From assembly GCF_964340395.1 (NCBI RefSeq), contig NC_135554.1, positions 5,285,475 to 5,349,474 on the forward strand: DNA of 64,000 nt, read 5' to 3'. The translations under genes and the position numbers were made by a program. How positions within the stretch are numbered: position 1 is the stretch's first letter; every line of letters starts with the position of its first letter. This document shows positions 22,769 to 35,400 of the stretch, in pieces. The stretch comes from Glandiceps talaboti. Taxonomy: Eukaryota; Hemichordata; Enteropneusta; Spengelidae. The notes under the pieces are model-generated. The model made no database searches. It had not been told where the DNA came from and saw nothing but the letters and a program-made list of their open reading frames with translations.

Positions 22769-22871
22769 ATGGACAATAAAGAGTTGGTATTCAGTCGATA
22801 TGAAAAGGACTTGAATGAAGCATATCAAGTGTTACTTTACCGACTTGAAAATAATACTCTTTCTGATAAAG
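22769..22871 (+). CDS. Zinc-finger gene 1, first coding exon
   Basis: ATG at 22769 opens 34 codons plus one base and ends at AAAG|GTAGGT. The peptide MDNKELVFSRYEKDLNEAYQ is followed by a helical stretch ending NNTLSDK. The equivalent exons at 51476-51578 and 57070-57172 have the same length (103 nt), the same phase and over 85 percent identical residues. The expected acceptor just upstream is weak in this copy: TTTTGGATTCAG, where gene 3 has TTCCAGATTCAG. The ATTCAG next to AAATGG may serve instead. Confidence 0.8.
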
Positions 22872-23202
22872 GTAGGTTGTTTTTTATGTGGAACACAACC
22901 CATTCTAGCTCTGGATGTATATGCTAAGGGGTTCCATTCTGCTATATATGGTTCTTCCCAATTTTCAGTGGCAAGATTTCATTCTAATGGATTTTTGGAA
23001 TAATAACCATTAATACCGATGCTAATGACTACTAGTATATAAAATACAGAAATTAACTTTAAATCACTTAATTCAACTTACGTCTTGTCAATACTGTTTA
23101 TTCTTGCCTTACGGACAATGGTAAGTCATGCAAACTTAACATATTACACATGCGCAGAGCCTTTTACACATTTAAGCAGTTGTCATCACTCGTTTTACGG
23201 CT

Positions 23203-23535
23203 CAAGTGAAATAGATTGCGTCAGAGATTTGAGTTTTGGGTAAGAATTATGCATTAAGTCAAAAAATATTAATTTTTTATTGAAAGGTTTATATCTCGAA
23301 AACTACTTTGTGAATGGGGCTAAAATTTGATGAGGATGTTTCTAGAGGAGATATTCTGCTGACAGTCTGTTCAAGACTACATCCTTCGTAACAATTACTG
23401 TACATGCAAACATGTTTTGCAAAGATAGCAATATAGTTTGGTTAGCAATCGAATACAAATTCACAAAATGTATGCTTATCAGGCCTAGAAGCAAGACAAC
23501 TCCCTAAGCAACAGTAAAATATGGGCATTGTTGCA
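23203..23535 (+). repeat. Dispersed-element remnant in intron 1 of gene 1
   Basis: AGTGAAATAGATTGCGTCAG and the following ATGCATTA, ATCTCGAAAACTACTTTGTG and CAAAATGTATGCTTATC segments align with 51858-52140 and 57490-57720 in the introns of genes 2 and 3. The left end of the element is lost here. Confidence 0.65.
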
Positions 23536-23860
23536 GCCAGACTGCATTTTTGTGTCATTTGACACATATTTTCTCTACCTGACCCACAGTTTTGCAATGA
23601 TGGGTCATAAGTGACACACTCTGAGTGCTCATTTTTAGCACAACTGAACTGAGGGGAAACTAAAACATGCGGCGATGATACAGTTGTAGATCGCATAGTG
23701 AATCCAGCATGTGTAATGCCTGAATGGGCAACCGCCAAAGAACTTGTGTTGTCACGGTTATACCCACACGATAAGATGGCTACATTGTTGAAACTGATGT
23801 ATACTTATCATAGAGACCAGTTTAGAAAACTTGTAAAAGCTTGCTAAAATAGCTCTTATA

Positions 23861-24058
23861 TTGCCTATCCAAACAGCAGAGTGTGAACGCGGGTTTTCCG
23901 TTCAGGAGAAGATCATAACAAACATTCGAAATAGACTTGAACCTGATAGACTGGATGTCTTATCACTGATCTCAGCTGAGGGACCACCGATTGATATATT
24001 CCCATTCGAGGAGGCTCTTAAAAAATGGAAAACAGCAAAACAAAGACGCATAGAATAA
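23861..24058 (+). pseudogene. hAT transposase C-terminal (dimerisation) fragment
   Basis: The frame reads PIQTAECERGFSVQEKIITN, then RNRLEPDRLDVLSLI. This is the conserved hAT C-terminal dimerisation motif (AECERGFS followed by an I-x-x-x-x-RN-x-L segment). The catalytic core is absent. A TTGTTGCAGCCAG end lies upstream at about 23532 and resembles the ends of the hAT-like element at 57781-58167, so the two may belong to one family. It sits in intron 1 of zinc-finger gene 1. Confidence 0.75.
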
Positions 24059-27000
24059 AAAATAAATAGTGACTTTTGTGTAGGGTCTGTGCTTTACTGT
24101 GGATAATTCACAAAGATAATCAGTCAGCAATTGTTTTAACAATTAAACAGACATTATATTATGTTGGAGAGAGATATGTTTATCAAAAGTCAGTGGGATA
24201 CACTTTGATACAATTATCAATGTAACCATTATGAGGTCATGAACTCATCAAGTCTTGAACAGTATTGAATTGAATTTTAATTTGAATTAATGGGTAAGAT
24301 TACTAAGAACAAGCTATGCTTGATAAACCCCATGTGTATCAGGTAACTGTCCAAGTTCGATTTAAGGTGAAATGCACCTCGACTTTGAAAGTCGTCGGAT
24401 CACTTTCAAATTTGTACCAGTGGTAGATTATGATGGAAGATTTATATTTTTGGGAAAAAACCATCTAGTTTTTGAAGGAGGGCGCCCTCTAGAGTTTTGT
24501 TGTTCTGGTTTCGGTCATAAAAAGCATATGTCTATAAATGAATCCCTGGCAATATCATTTTTGGATGAATACAATTTTTTCAGGTCATTCTGCTTTCTTA
24601 ATAATATGGTGCTTACATTCATGTCAAATAATAAGAATATTTGTGTTATATTTCAAGATTAACAATCAAAAATGAAAAACTTCTTGCCATATTTTTTTTG
24701 AAAATTTAAAAAAAAAAAGAAGATTTTTTGCTATTTCCCCATTTTAACTTTTTGAAATAATTTGACGAAAGATAAACCTAATCATGCTGATCAAATAAAT
24801 GGAAAAAAAATTGGGGTCGCCATCCAAACTTTTCAGATATTTTACATCAAAGTTGCATGGTCACAATGCATTCCAATGTCTTCCAATGGGTATTTACATG
24901 ACAATTTTTATGAAAATGAGGATAACTTTGTCTTCTAATGATGACAATTATTAGTAAAACTCAGATACGTTTAAATCTCAGCCATATTTATATCTAAACT
25001 TACATAAATATCCAAACAATGGCATGACTATTTTTTAACCATGAACTGACTAACGCAAATTTCAGTGCTGTAATATTCTGAATTTAACAGTCACAGCAGA
25101 GAAAGCATTACATAATCTAAGCAACATTAGGACACATATATTGACATTGACAACATCCATAAAAGACACATTACTTTCATTTAGGTGCATGAGTTGTGCA
25201 AGAAAATTACCCGTACAGAGAAAAAAATATTGGAGCCTCTAGCCTAAGAATTGTCAAGTTTAGGTTATGCTGGCATTGGAATACATTTAGTCCTTCAAAT
25301 ATTACATGCATCATTGTTCACAAAGTTCTTTTGTAACACTAGATGGCATTTTATGAGAACAGTCATACAGAAATGAATAGTATTCAGAATTAAGATGTGA
25401 TTATCATTACCACTGTTGATCACTTTCATCAACAAGGAACTGTACATGGCTGTACTTTTTCAGTAACCATAACATGTGTGTACACATTCCTCTGGAGAGA
25501 GTGGTGTACTGGTTTCTAAATTGATTTTTACTTTGTGAATTTGAAGTAACAAAAAAAATTCGTAGACACTCTGATGAAGATGTAATCTTCATGTTTACTT
25601 GGTAAGCTAGTGGTAGATTGCTGACATCTCAATATTGGCCTGACCACAAACATCACATCTGACACATCGATCACTTTCAGTCCACTTTCTTGCACTGGAA
25701 TTTGTCAGCGTTTGTACATGTGTAAGCCCTGAATAGAAAATAAAAACATGACAGACATTAATCAGTTGGTAACATACATTATGATATAAAATCAGTTCAC
25801 AAACCGAACTTTCCGTAAGTGAAATGAAATACTTATAATAATATTTAAAGTTTATCTCATACATTTACTTGAAGTAGTGACACTGGAGATATGGAGATAA
25901 CACAGACAAAATGGTAAACCCAAATGTTTATTTTGTAAATTTGCAAAGAGCTGTTGAATCTTTCAGTAAGTGAGTAGTTTTATTTATAAAGTTCATAAAC
26001 TACAAAATTGAAATTTTAAATGATTTACATCTACATGTGGAAAAGCAAGGTTTCCTAACAAAACTGTATGATAGACAAAACAAAGTTATGTTCAGTCTAG
26101 TATTCATAAAGTGAAATTATTATTTTTTACCTATAGTCAAAATATAGCAGCCAAAAAAAGAATTTTTATGCTAGTGGCCCGGGGAAATGTCTAAATCTCT
26201 CTATGCAATCTCATGATCTTTAAGTGCTAAACCCATAAGAGCCAAGAAAAAAACTAAAAGAAACAAAATTTAAATAAATAAATGAAATAAATAACGCCAC
26301 AATTATTACATTTACAATTTCAAAGTTTCAAGGAAGAGACCATAGACATTTCATCGTGAGGTCAAAAGTGCACTCTAACTGTGTCTAATAAGTTTGTAGC
26401 AAATGTTTGTAGTACCATGGAACTATAACTCCTATGGTAGTACCGTACTACGTACGTGCATGACACACGTGACAGCCGACACGTTTTCATTTTTGAACCC
26501 TCCATATTCAATGTTGTTTGTTTCCCCGAGTGGAATGTACATGTCCGTTGAATGAAATAAAAATGGCTGTCACTTGATCATGCTCCAATGCGTCGATAAT
26601 AATTTTAAAAATACAATAACTTCTAAACTTTCCACAATTTGAGGTTTCGCTTGATAATAGTTGATTATATGCCATTCTGTCTGGAGGAGTTATTGGCTCT
26701 TGTAAAGGTGATATGATCGTCACTAGTGTACTACTACTGAATCAGCAAGTGTACACACCACATAGCATGCGTAACAATCAATCAATCAGAGAGTTTGAAA
26801 CTTACCTTTAGGGTTTTCTTCATTTCATCTTCACATTTGTAAAGAGAGATCCTGAGGTTCGATGAAGGAGGGTATTAGACTACATTTGACTGTGCCATAT
26901 AAAATACTTCCGCCGCTGAATTACAACAATTCATATGTGGAGAATATGATAGAATGAAAGGTCCCGGGAGAGAGGTGGACTCCAGGGGTGGACTGGACTG

Positions 27001-27740
27001 TGATGGTTGAAATTGTACTTTTTTCGTGTCTACTTCCGAATTCAATCGGTAGTTAAATACAGAAAGTTGAATACTTCGGAGAGATATTCGTACGTATTCA
27101 ACTTTGCAGTCACAACAATCAGGGATCAGACGAAAACGATAACGAAAGACCCAAATAGACATTCACATTCGGCTGACTACACTAGTATTAATTTCTAGTC
27201 ACAGAATAATTTTGCTACAAAAATCCCCTGGATCTTTTGTCATAGATAGTACTAGCTACATAGTTGCACTCTTGTCTAAATAGGTACCTCAAAGCAACAA
27301 AATTAAAATAGGTCTGGGTTATTTGTGACTAGTGAATACAGACAGGGAGTATGACCAGATTGCAGACCAATTTTGAGTTTGTGCGGGTCGTCCATTCTCT
27401 ATGTCCTTTCTAGATAATATCAATGTACCATGAAATAGATGGATTTAGCTCGTGATCGAGCTACAAAAGCAACAAAAGATGTGGCTAATTTTACATTACG
27501 GCTAAACTTTGAAATGGAATGGGTACATTTTTAGTTTAGATGCATGGACTATTATTATCATAGAAAACTAGACGTTTTTATACCGGAAGTGATAGTTGTT
27601 CTTTCACTGGGGATGCACATACACTCCAAAATAACCGAGGCATATTCTATATATATTGGCCTGCAGTATGTCTTGTAAAGAATATTGAAACTTTCCATGT
27701 CAAGATAACAAAAACTCCTCTTAATTAACTGAATGACTTT
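24059..27740. other. Intronic DNA of gene 1, no firm gene
   Basis: Mostly AT-rich intron. Two minus-strand areas have slightly protein-like frames. One is 25740-25407, with an acceptor-like TTTTCTATTCAG, a CVRCDVC motif and, in another frame, GMCTHMLWLLKKY, which recalls a SWIM zinc finger but lacks its first Cys pair. The other is 26723-26508. Their frames do not join through good splice sites, so I do not call a gene. They could be a decayed antisense gene or transposon. Confidence 0.4.
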
Positions 27741-27753
27741 TTTGTGTCAACAG

Positions 27754-29558
27754 ATAAATTCATGGTAATAGATTGTCTTTGTCATCATGGACTCGTTACA
27801 TTGGATGAAGTCATGGTTGAAGAAGACACTGAGGAGCATTGTATAGAGTATAGTACAAGAAGTGACTGTGATGTGTTAGTGACCGATGAGAACCAGATCC
27901 CTCCACAAACTACAATTATAAGTGAAAACAGTGATAATGTTAGCAATGAACAGACTCTGCCAGCCTCTGAGGAACATTATATAAACTATAGTAATGGCAA
28001 TGTAATGCACACAGATGAAAGACCCTTTGAGTGTAAGGAGTGTGGTAAAAGTTTTACTCAAAGTGGCAGTCTGAAACTACACATGAGAATCCACACAAAT
28101 GAAAGACCCTTTGAGTGTAAGGAGTGTGGTAAAAGTTTTACTCAAAGTGGTCATCTGAAAGGACACATGAGAATCCACACAAAGGAAAGACCCTTTGTGT
28201 GTAAGGAGTGTGGTCAATGTTTTGTTTATTGTAGTGCTTTGAAAGTACACATGAGAGTTCACTCAAATGAAAGACTATTTTTATGTCAGGAATGTGGCAA
28301 AGGTTTTACTCAAAGTGGTAATCTGACAGTACACCTGAGAATTCACACAAATGAAAGACCATTTATATGTAAGGAGTGTGGTAAAAGTTATATTCAAAGT
28401 AATAATCTGACAGAACACATGAGAATCCACACAAATGAAAGACCCTTTGAGTGTAAGGAGTGTGGTAAATGTTTTGTTTATCGTAATATTTTGAAAGTAC
28501 ACATGAGAGACCACTCAACTGAAAGACCATTCGTATGTAAGGAGTGTGGTAAAAGTTTTACTCAAAGTAGTAATCTGACAGTACACCTGAGAATTCACAC
28601 AAAGGAAAGACCATTTGTATGTAAGGAGTGTGGTAAAAGTTTTACTCAAAGTAATGGTCTGAAAGGACACATGAGAATTCACACAATGGAAAGACCCTTT
28701 GTGTGTAAGGAGTGTGGTAAATGTTTTATTCAAAGTAATAATCTGACAGTACACCTGAGAATTCACACAAATGAAAGACCATTTATATGTAAGGAGTGTG
28801 GTAAAAGTTTTACTCAGAGTTTTCATTTGAAAATACACATGAAAAGCCACACAAATGAAAGACTATTTTTATGTGAAATGTGCGGTAAAAGTTTTACTCA
28901 AAGTAGTACTTTGAAAGTACACATGAGAATCCACACAAAAGAAAGACCATTTGTATGTAAGGAATGTGGTCAAAGTTTTGCTCATAGTGGTGCTTTCAAA
29001 GTACACATGAGAATTCACACAAATGAAAGACCCTTTGTGTGTAAGGAGTGTGGTAAAAGTTTTACTCAAAGTGGTGCTTTGAAAGTACACATGAGAATCC
29101 ACACAAAAGAAAGACCATTTGTATGTAAGGTGTGTGGTAAAAGTTTTACTCAAAGTGGTGCTTTGAAAGTACACATGAGTACCCACACAACAAGTAAAAG
29201 GCCATTTGTATGTAAGGAATGTGGTCAAAGTTTTGCTCATAGTGGTGCTTTCAAAGTACACATGAGAATTCACACAAATGAAAGACCCTTTGTGTGTAAG
29301 GAGTGTGGTAAAAGGTGTGTTCATATGGGTAATCTGAGGGTACACATGAGAATCCACACAAAAGAAAGACCATTTGTATGTCACATGTGTGGTAAAAGTT
29401 TTACTCATAGTGGTACTTTGAAAGTACACATGAGAATCCACACAAAAGAAAGACCATTTGTATGTAAGGTGTGTGGTAAAAGTTTTACTCATAGTGGTAC
29501 TTTGAAAGTACACATGAGTACCCACACAAGAAGTAAAAGGCCATTTGTATGTGAGTAG
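27754..29558 (+). CDS. Zinc-finger gene 1, main exon: 18-finger C2H2 protein
   Basis: The exon follows TTTTTTGTGTCAACAG. The split codon joins exon 1 (G) to AT, giving Asp, and the spliced protein is 635 aa. Residues 35 to about 120 begin [20 protein letters not shown] and are acidic. From about residue 125 there are 18 consecutive fingers of the form C-x2-C-x12-H-x3-H, with linkers TNERPF or TKERPF, two SKRPF variants and one TMERPF. Recognition helices are mostly QSG/QSN/HSG with Leu and Val at positions 4 and 6. The stop at 29556 cuts a nineteenth finger after its first Cys (RPFVCE). A nuclear DNA-binding role is expected for the family; targets are unknown. Intron 1 is 4.9 kb and filled with transposons, against 1.3 and 2.4 kb in genes 2 and 3. 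Minus-strand frames here are shadows. Confidence 0.92.
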
Positions 29559-29620
29559 TGGTCAAAGTTGTATACATGATAGTGATAATACACATAGACA
29601 TATATAGGGGAACTGTAGGG
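29559..29620 (+). pseudogene. Decayed nineteenth finger and conserved 3' flank of gene 1
   Basis: Out of frame just after the stop, the DNA encodes CGQSCIHDSDNTHRH, a broken C2H2 finger. The same relic (SCIHDSDDAH type) follows the stops of genes 2 and 3. The flank continues with GGGGAACTGTAGGGAATTTA and AAAGGTGGTGCCATAACTAC, which is nearly identical after gene 3 (about 61048-61170). Confidence 0.75.
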
Positions 29621-30065
29621 AATTTAACAAATTGAGTTTAAAGGTGGTGCCATAACTACCACATTTCCTGTTTATAGCATTATTAACTGCATATAATGAT
29701 AAATATTACAATAGATAGTAGATAGCTTATTTACTTGTTGGCCGAGAGAACCAACTGATCAAAGATGGTTTGGATAGTTATGACTTTATGCCACCCTCCC
29801 AATCACTAAGGCAGTTTGCACAACATGGTAAAAGATTTACTTGGATGGATCAAATTCCCTCATTATTGAAAATACATTAATAGTAGTAGAGGATAAAGTG
29901 CTTAAAATATATTTCAAATATTCAAGGAAATTACAACACTTTATGAAAGGACATTTTCATACTTGAACATTATGAATTTGAACCTGTCCCCATTTCATCC
30001 ATTTGACAGATTTCAAGATGGACAGCTATGGATGTAGCAACAATGTAGACTTTATCCGTTGTGTA

Positions 30066-30215
30066 TCATTTATAAGGTGTGTGGTTAAAATCTAACTCAA
30101 TTGCATAATCTGCAAGGACATATTATAATCTACATAATGATTGACTCTTTGTATGTAAGGATACTTTAATTTTTACTCTCAAAATTCATCTGAAAGTACA
30201 CAAGACTTTCACACA
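30066..30215 (+). pseudogene. Isolated decayed zinc-finger relic
   Basis: ATTTATAAGGTGTGTGGTTA, then TCTAACTCAATTGCATAATC, then TGCAAGGACATATTATAATC, then a TTTGTATGTAAGG and a CATCTGAAAGTACACAAG stretch follow the order of the finger-coding repeat, with stops and indels. It lies about 500 bp past gene 1, so the ancestral array once extended further or another finger exon decayed here. Confidence 0.6.
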
Positions 30216-30388
30216 TACTCCACCAAATTGTCTGTGGCTACACTTAGCCCTAGTAGCAAGTCCAGTGCTCTAATAGTGTTCCCTCATTGCTTATATAAAA
30301 TGACAAACCACTCAACTGGACAAACTGACATGTTATACTGTATTGTGAATTGCAAAGACAGAAGGCTTCCCACAATGGAAATCATTTT

Positions 30389-30437
30389 TAGCACAACTGA
30401 ACTGATAAGGTTCAGTAGTGCTATAGTCATCGCTAAT

Positions 30438-30483
<46 letters not shown>

Positions 30484-31806
30484 CAACTTAAAGTCAAAAA
30501 CTACTGGACCGATTGCTTTGATATTTGGTGGTCATGTTACTTTGGGTGTCTAGTTGGGAAATCATTCAAATGAAAATGATGGCATGGGTGTAAAAATGTG
30601 ATTTTTGGTCAAAAAACTACTTGCCAGATTTGGCTGAAATTTGCGTGAAACATTCTTTAGGGTGTTTTTACTAAGAATTGTTCATAATATGATGGTCCCA
30701 TCAGTGATATGCCAATTAGGGCCAAAATGTGTGTTTTTGGTCAAAAAACTATCATTTCAAAACCACTGAGCAGATTGGGCTGAAATTTAATGGGAATGCA
30801 TCTAGGGATGCATGGACAAAGAAATGTTAAGCATACAACGATTCCATGAGTGATATGCAAATTAGGTGTACAAATATTTTGGTCAAAAACATATCCCAAA
30901 AAGTCCTTGGTCAGTGAGTCTGAAACTTGCTGAGATGTTTCTGAAAGTGTTACTTCACAGATTTCCTTCAAAACATTTTGACAAAATTGGCTCTAACAAC
31001 CATGACTACGCCCTTAGCAACCAAATCGCAGTATATTTTGGTTAAATAGCAACATCTGGTAGGTGAGTAAACATTTAAAAATGTATGCAAATATCCCTAG
31101 CAACCATGACCACGCCCATAGTAATAGCCAAGCGGTCGTATATTTCACAGAGAACAGCGAATGATAGACAATTGAATAAACATTCAAAACGTATGTAAAT
31201 GTGCCTAGCAACAAGACCACGTCCATAGGAACAGCCAAATGATCATGTATTTTGCGAAGGTAACAACAGTAATTGAAAGACAAATGAATAGACATTTAAA
31301 AAACGTAGCAACTGCCAAATAATCACAAGATTAATAGACAATTGAATAAACATTCAAAAAATTGTGTCAATTTGCCTAGAAACATACCGCAAAGATAAAC
31401 AAAAGTTGGAAGACAAGTAAATAAACATTCAAATGATCACATTTATTGTGAAGATAACAATGGGGATTAATAGACAATTGAATAAATACAAAAAAAATGT
31501 ATTTAAAAAATGTATGTAAATTTGCCTAGCAACAAGACCACGCCAATAGCAACAGCTAAATGAGCTTGTATATTGCAAAGGTAATATCAGGAATTCAAAT
31601 TCATACACAGGTGAACAAAATCATGCAAACAGGTATGCAAATACATCTAGCAACATGACTACGTCTATAGCAACATCCAAAGGATTGCATATATTACAAA
31701 GGTAGCAACATGGTTTGATAGGCAACTGGATTCAGCAAATGAACACCTATTGTTAGCATGGACTAGCATATGGATAATCATTGTAAAAAAATGTACAGTT
31801 GTGCTA
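30389..31806 (+). mobile_element. Dispersed TAGCACAACTG-type element, copy B (most complete)
   Basis: It opens TAGCACAACTGAACTGATAA followed by GGTTCAGTAGTGCTATAG, an imperfect 13-bp-arm hairpin. Then come (TG)n at 30438-30480, TAAACAACTTAAAGTCAAAA, several modules with GATATTTGGTGGTCATGTTA, ATGCAAATTAGG and TTTTGGTCAAAAA, an array of 110-bp-type units with CCTAGCAACAAGACCACG, and the end ACAGTTGTGCTA, the inverse of the first 12 bases with few changes. There is no coding capacity. Its DNA spans the gap between gene 1 and the minisatellite. Confidence 0.85.
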
Positions 31807-32017
31807 CAACGCCATATTTTTTAAAGGAGCGTTGTTAAAGTTATTTTTAAGTTTTACGTTGAAATTTTAATACAGAATACCTTTGCAAAATACAAAGTTA
31901 GTGAAGATAAATGTATAGACCATGATGTAAGTGTTACTTGTATTGGAAAATAAGTTGTGATAATTTGAGAAAATAAATGCGTCTGTTCAAATGAAAGTAT
32001 GTATATACATAATTGAA

Positions 32018-32191
32018 AATATGTATGTATGTATGTATGCATGCATGTATGTATGTATGTATGTATGTATGTATGTATGTATATATGAAAGTATGTATGT
32101 ATGTATGTATGTATGTATGTGTGTGTATATATATGTATATATGTATGTATGTATGTATACACATACATGTATGCATACATACATACATACA
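32018..32191. repeat. (GTAT)n and (TACA)n inverted microsatellite pair
   Basis: GTAT-type repeats from about 32018 to 32155 are followed by TACA-type repeats at about 32159-32191. The two are complementary and could fold back. Open frames of alternating Tyr/Val/Cys/Met or Ile/His/Thr/Tyr are artefacts. Confidence 0.9.
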
Positions 32192-32424
32192 TGACTTGGC
32201 TACTTGCGTGGCTCCTTTTTTTCACTGTGCTGTAAACCTACCTAAGTGTAACCATCATTTCTATTCACAGAATGACCTTAAAATTAGTAGTGCCATGCAC
32301 AGTAGTTATAGACTTGTTCATGTGACATTGAGAGAAAACCAAAAACATTCATCTTTTTCATCCGATTTCGACCAACGTTTTTGAATCACCTTGTAATGTA
32401 ACTGAGGTTGCATTCTCTTGTAAG

Positions 32425-35400
32425 TAAATAAAGTAACTGGTATTATAACGTCGTATGTAAGACCAAAAGTACAGTAACTGGTACTATAACGTCGTATGTA
32501 AGCCCAAAAGTACAGTAACTGGTACTAACGTCGTATGTAAGCCCAAAAGTACAGTAACTGGTACTATAACGTCGTATGTAAGCCCAAAAGTACTGGTACT
32601 ATAACGTCGTATGTAAGCCCAAAAGTACAGTAACTGGTACTATAACGTCGTATGTAAGCCCAAAAGTACAGTAACCAGTACTACAACGTCGTATGTAAGC
32701 CCAAAAGTAAAGTAACCGGTACTAGTGTCGTGTGTAAGCCCAAAAGTAAAGTAACTGATACTAACGTCGTTTGTAAGCCCAAAAGTGAAAGTAACTGGTA
32801 CTAACGTCGTATGTAAGCCCAAAAGTACAGTAACTGGTACTAACGTTGTATGTAAGCCCAAAAGTGAAAGTAACCGGTACTAACGTCGTATGTAAGCCCA
32901 AAAGTAAAGTAACTGGTACTAACGTCGTATGTAAGCCCAAAAGTAAAGTAACTGGTACTAACGTCGTATGTAAGCCCAAAAGTAAAGTAACTGGTACTAA
33001 CGTTGTATGTAAGCCCAAAAGTAAAGTAACTGGTACTAACGTCGTATGTAAGCCCAAAAGTAAAGTAACTGGTACTAACGTTGTATGTAAGCCCAAAAGT
33101 ACAGTAACTGGTACTAACGTTGTATGTAAGCCCAAAAGTAAAGTAACTGGTACTAACGTCGTATGTAAGCCCAAAAGTAAAGTAACTGGTACTAACGTCG
33201 TATGTAAGCCCAAAAGTAAAGTAACTGGTACTAACGTCGTATGTAAGCCCAAAAGTAAAGTAACTGGTACTAACGTCGTATGTAAGCCCAAAAGTAAAGT
33301 AACTGGTACTAACGTCGTATGTAAGCCCAAAAGTACAGTAACTGGTACTAACGTTGTATGTAAGCCCAAAAGTACAGTAACTGGTACTAACGTCGTATGT
33401 AAGCCCAAAAGTACAGTAACTGGTACTAACGTCGTATGTAAGCCCAAAAGTAAAGTAACTGGTACTAACGTTGTATGTAAGCCCAAAAGTACAGTAACTG
33501 GTACTAACGTTGTATGTAAGCCCAAAAGTACTGTAACTGGTACTAACGTTGTATGTAAGCCCAGAAGTAAAGTAATAGGTACTATCACGTCGTATGTAAG
33601 CCCAAAAGTACAGTTACTGGTACTAACGTCGTATGTAAGCCCAAAAGTACAGTAACTGGTACTAACGTTGTATGTAAGCCCAAAAGTAAAGTAATTGGTA
33701 CTATAACGCCGTATGTAAGCCCAAACGTAAAGTAACTGGTACTAACGTCGTATGTAAGCCCAAAAGTACAGTAACTGGTACTAACGTTGTATGTAAGCCC
33801 AAAAGTACAGTAACTGGTACTAACGTTGTATGTAAGCCCAAAAGTAAAGTAATTGGTACTATAACGCAGTATGTAAGCCCAAAAGTAAAGTAACTGGTAC
33901 TAATGTCGTATATAAGCCCAAAAGTACAGTTACTGGTACTATCACGTCGTATGTAAGCCCAAAAGTAAAGTAACTGGTACTAATGTCGTATGTAAGCCCA
34001 AAAGTACAGTAACTGGTACTAACGTCGTATGTAAACCCAAAAGTACAGTAACTGGTACTAACGTTGTATGTAAGCCCAAAAGTACATTAACTGGTACTAT
34101 CACGTCGTATGTAAGCCCAAAAGTACAGTTACTGGTACTAACGTCGTATGTAAGCCCAAAAGTACAGTAACTGGTACTAACGTTGTATGTAAGCCCAAAA
34201 GTAAAGTAATTGGTACTATAACGCCGTATGTAAGCCCAAACGTAAAGTAACTGGTACTAACGTCGTATGTAAGCCCAAAAGTACAGTAACTGGTACTAAC
34301 GTTGTATGTAAGCCCAAAAGTACAGTAACTGGTACTAACGTTGTATGTAAGCCCAAAAGTAAAGTAATTGGTACTATAACGCAGTATGTAAGCCCAAAAG
34401 TAAAGTAACTGGTACTAATGTCGTATATAAGCCCAAAAGTACAGTTACTGGTACTATCACGTCGTATGTAAGCCCAAAAGTAAAGTAACTGGTACTAATG
34501 TCGTATATAAGCCCAAAAGTAAAGTAACTGGTACTAACGTCGTATGTAAGCCCAAAAGTAAAGTAATTGGTACTATAACGCCGTAAGTAAGCCCAAAAGT
34601 AAAGTAACTGGTACTAACGTCGTATGTAAGCCCAAAAGTACAGTAACTGGTACTATCACGTCGTATGTAAGCCCAAAAGTACAGTAACTGGTACTAACGT
34701 TGTATGTAAGCCCAAAAGTACAGTAACTGGTACTATCACGTCGTATGTAAGCCCAAAAGTACAGTAACTGATACTAATGTCGTATGTAAGCCCAAAAGTA
34801 AAGTAACTGGTACTAACGTCGTATGTAAGCCCAAAAGTAAAGTAACTGGTACTAACGTCGTATGTAAGCCCAAAAGTAAAGTAACTGGTACTAACGTTGT
34901 ATGTAAGCCCAAAAGTAAAGTAACTGGTAGTAACGTCGTATGTAAGCCCAAAAGTAAAGTAACTGGTACTAACGTCGTATGTAAGCCCAAAAGTAAAGTA
35001 ACTGGTACTAACGTCGTATGTAAGCCCAAAAGTACAGTAACTGGTACTATCACGTCGTATGTAAGCCCAAAAGTACAGTAACTGGTACTAACGTCGTATG
35101 TAAGCCCAAAAGTAAAGTAACTGGTACTAACGTCGTATGTAAGCCCAAAAGTAAAGTAACAGGTACTAACGTTGTATGTAAGCCCAAAACTTGAGTACAG
35201 TAACTGATACTAACGTCGTATGTAAGCCCAAAAGTACAGTAACTGGTACTAACGTCGTATGTAAGCCCAAAAGTACAGTAACTGGTACTATCACGTCGTA
35301 TGTAAGCCCAAAAGTACAGTAACTGATACTAATGTCGTATGTAAGCCCAAAAGTAAAGTAACTGGTACTAACGTTGTATGTAAGCCCAAAAGTAAAGTAA

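Noticed and set aside
25407-25864. Antisense gene with SWIM-like and Cys-rich motifs in the intron of gene 1
   Set aside because: The CVRCDVC and CTHMLWLLKKY pieces are in different frames with stops between them, the first SWIM Cys pair is missing, and no good donor-acceptor pair joins them.
28869-29525. Minus-strand 218-aa frame inside zinc-finger gene 1, and similar frames in genes 2 and 3
   Set aside because: These are the antisense of the finger repeat ([17 protein letters not shown] pattern) and mirror its 84-bp period.
32846-33655. Long plus- and minus-strand frames (269 and 275 aa) as repeat proteins
   Set aside because: They arise because the 39-bp unit is a multiple of three. They are broken wherever 41-bp units occur and have no start context, signal or flanking domain.
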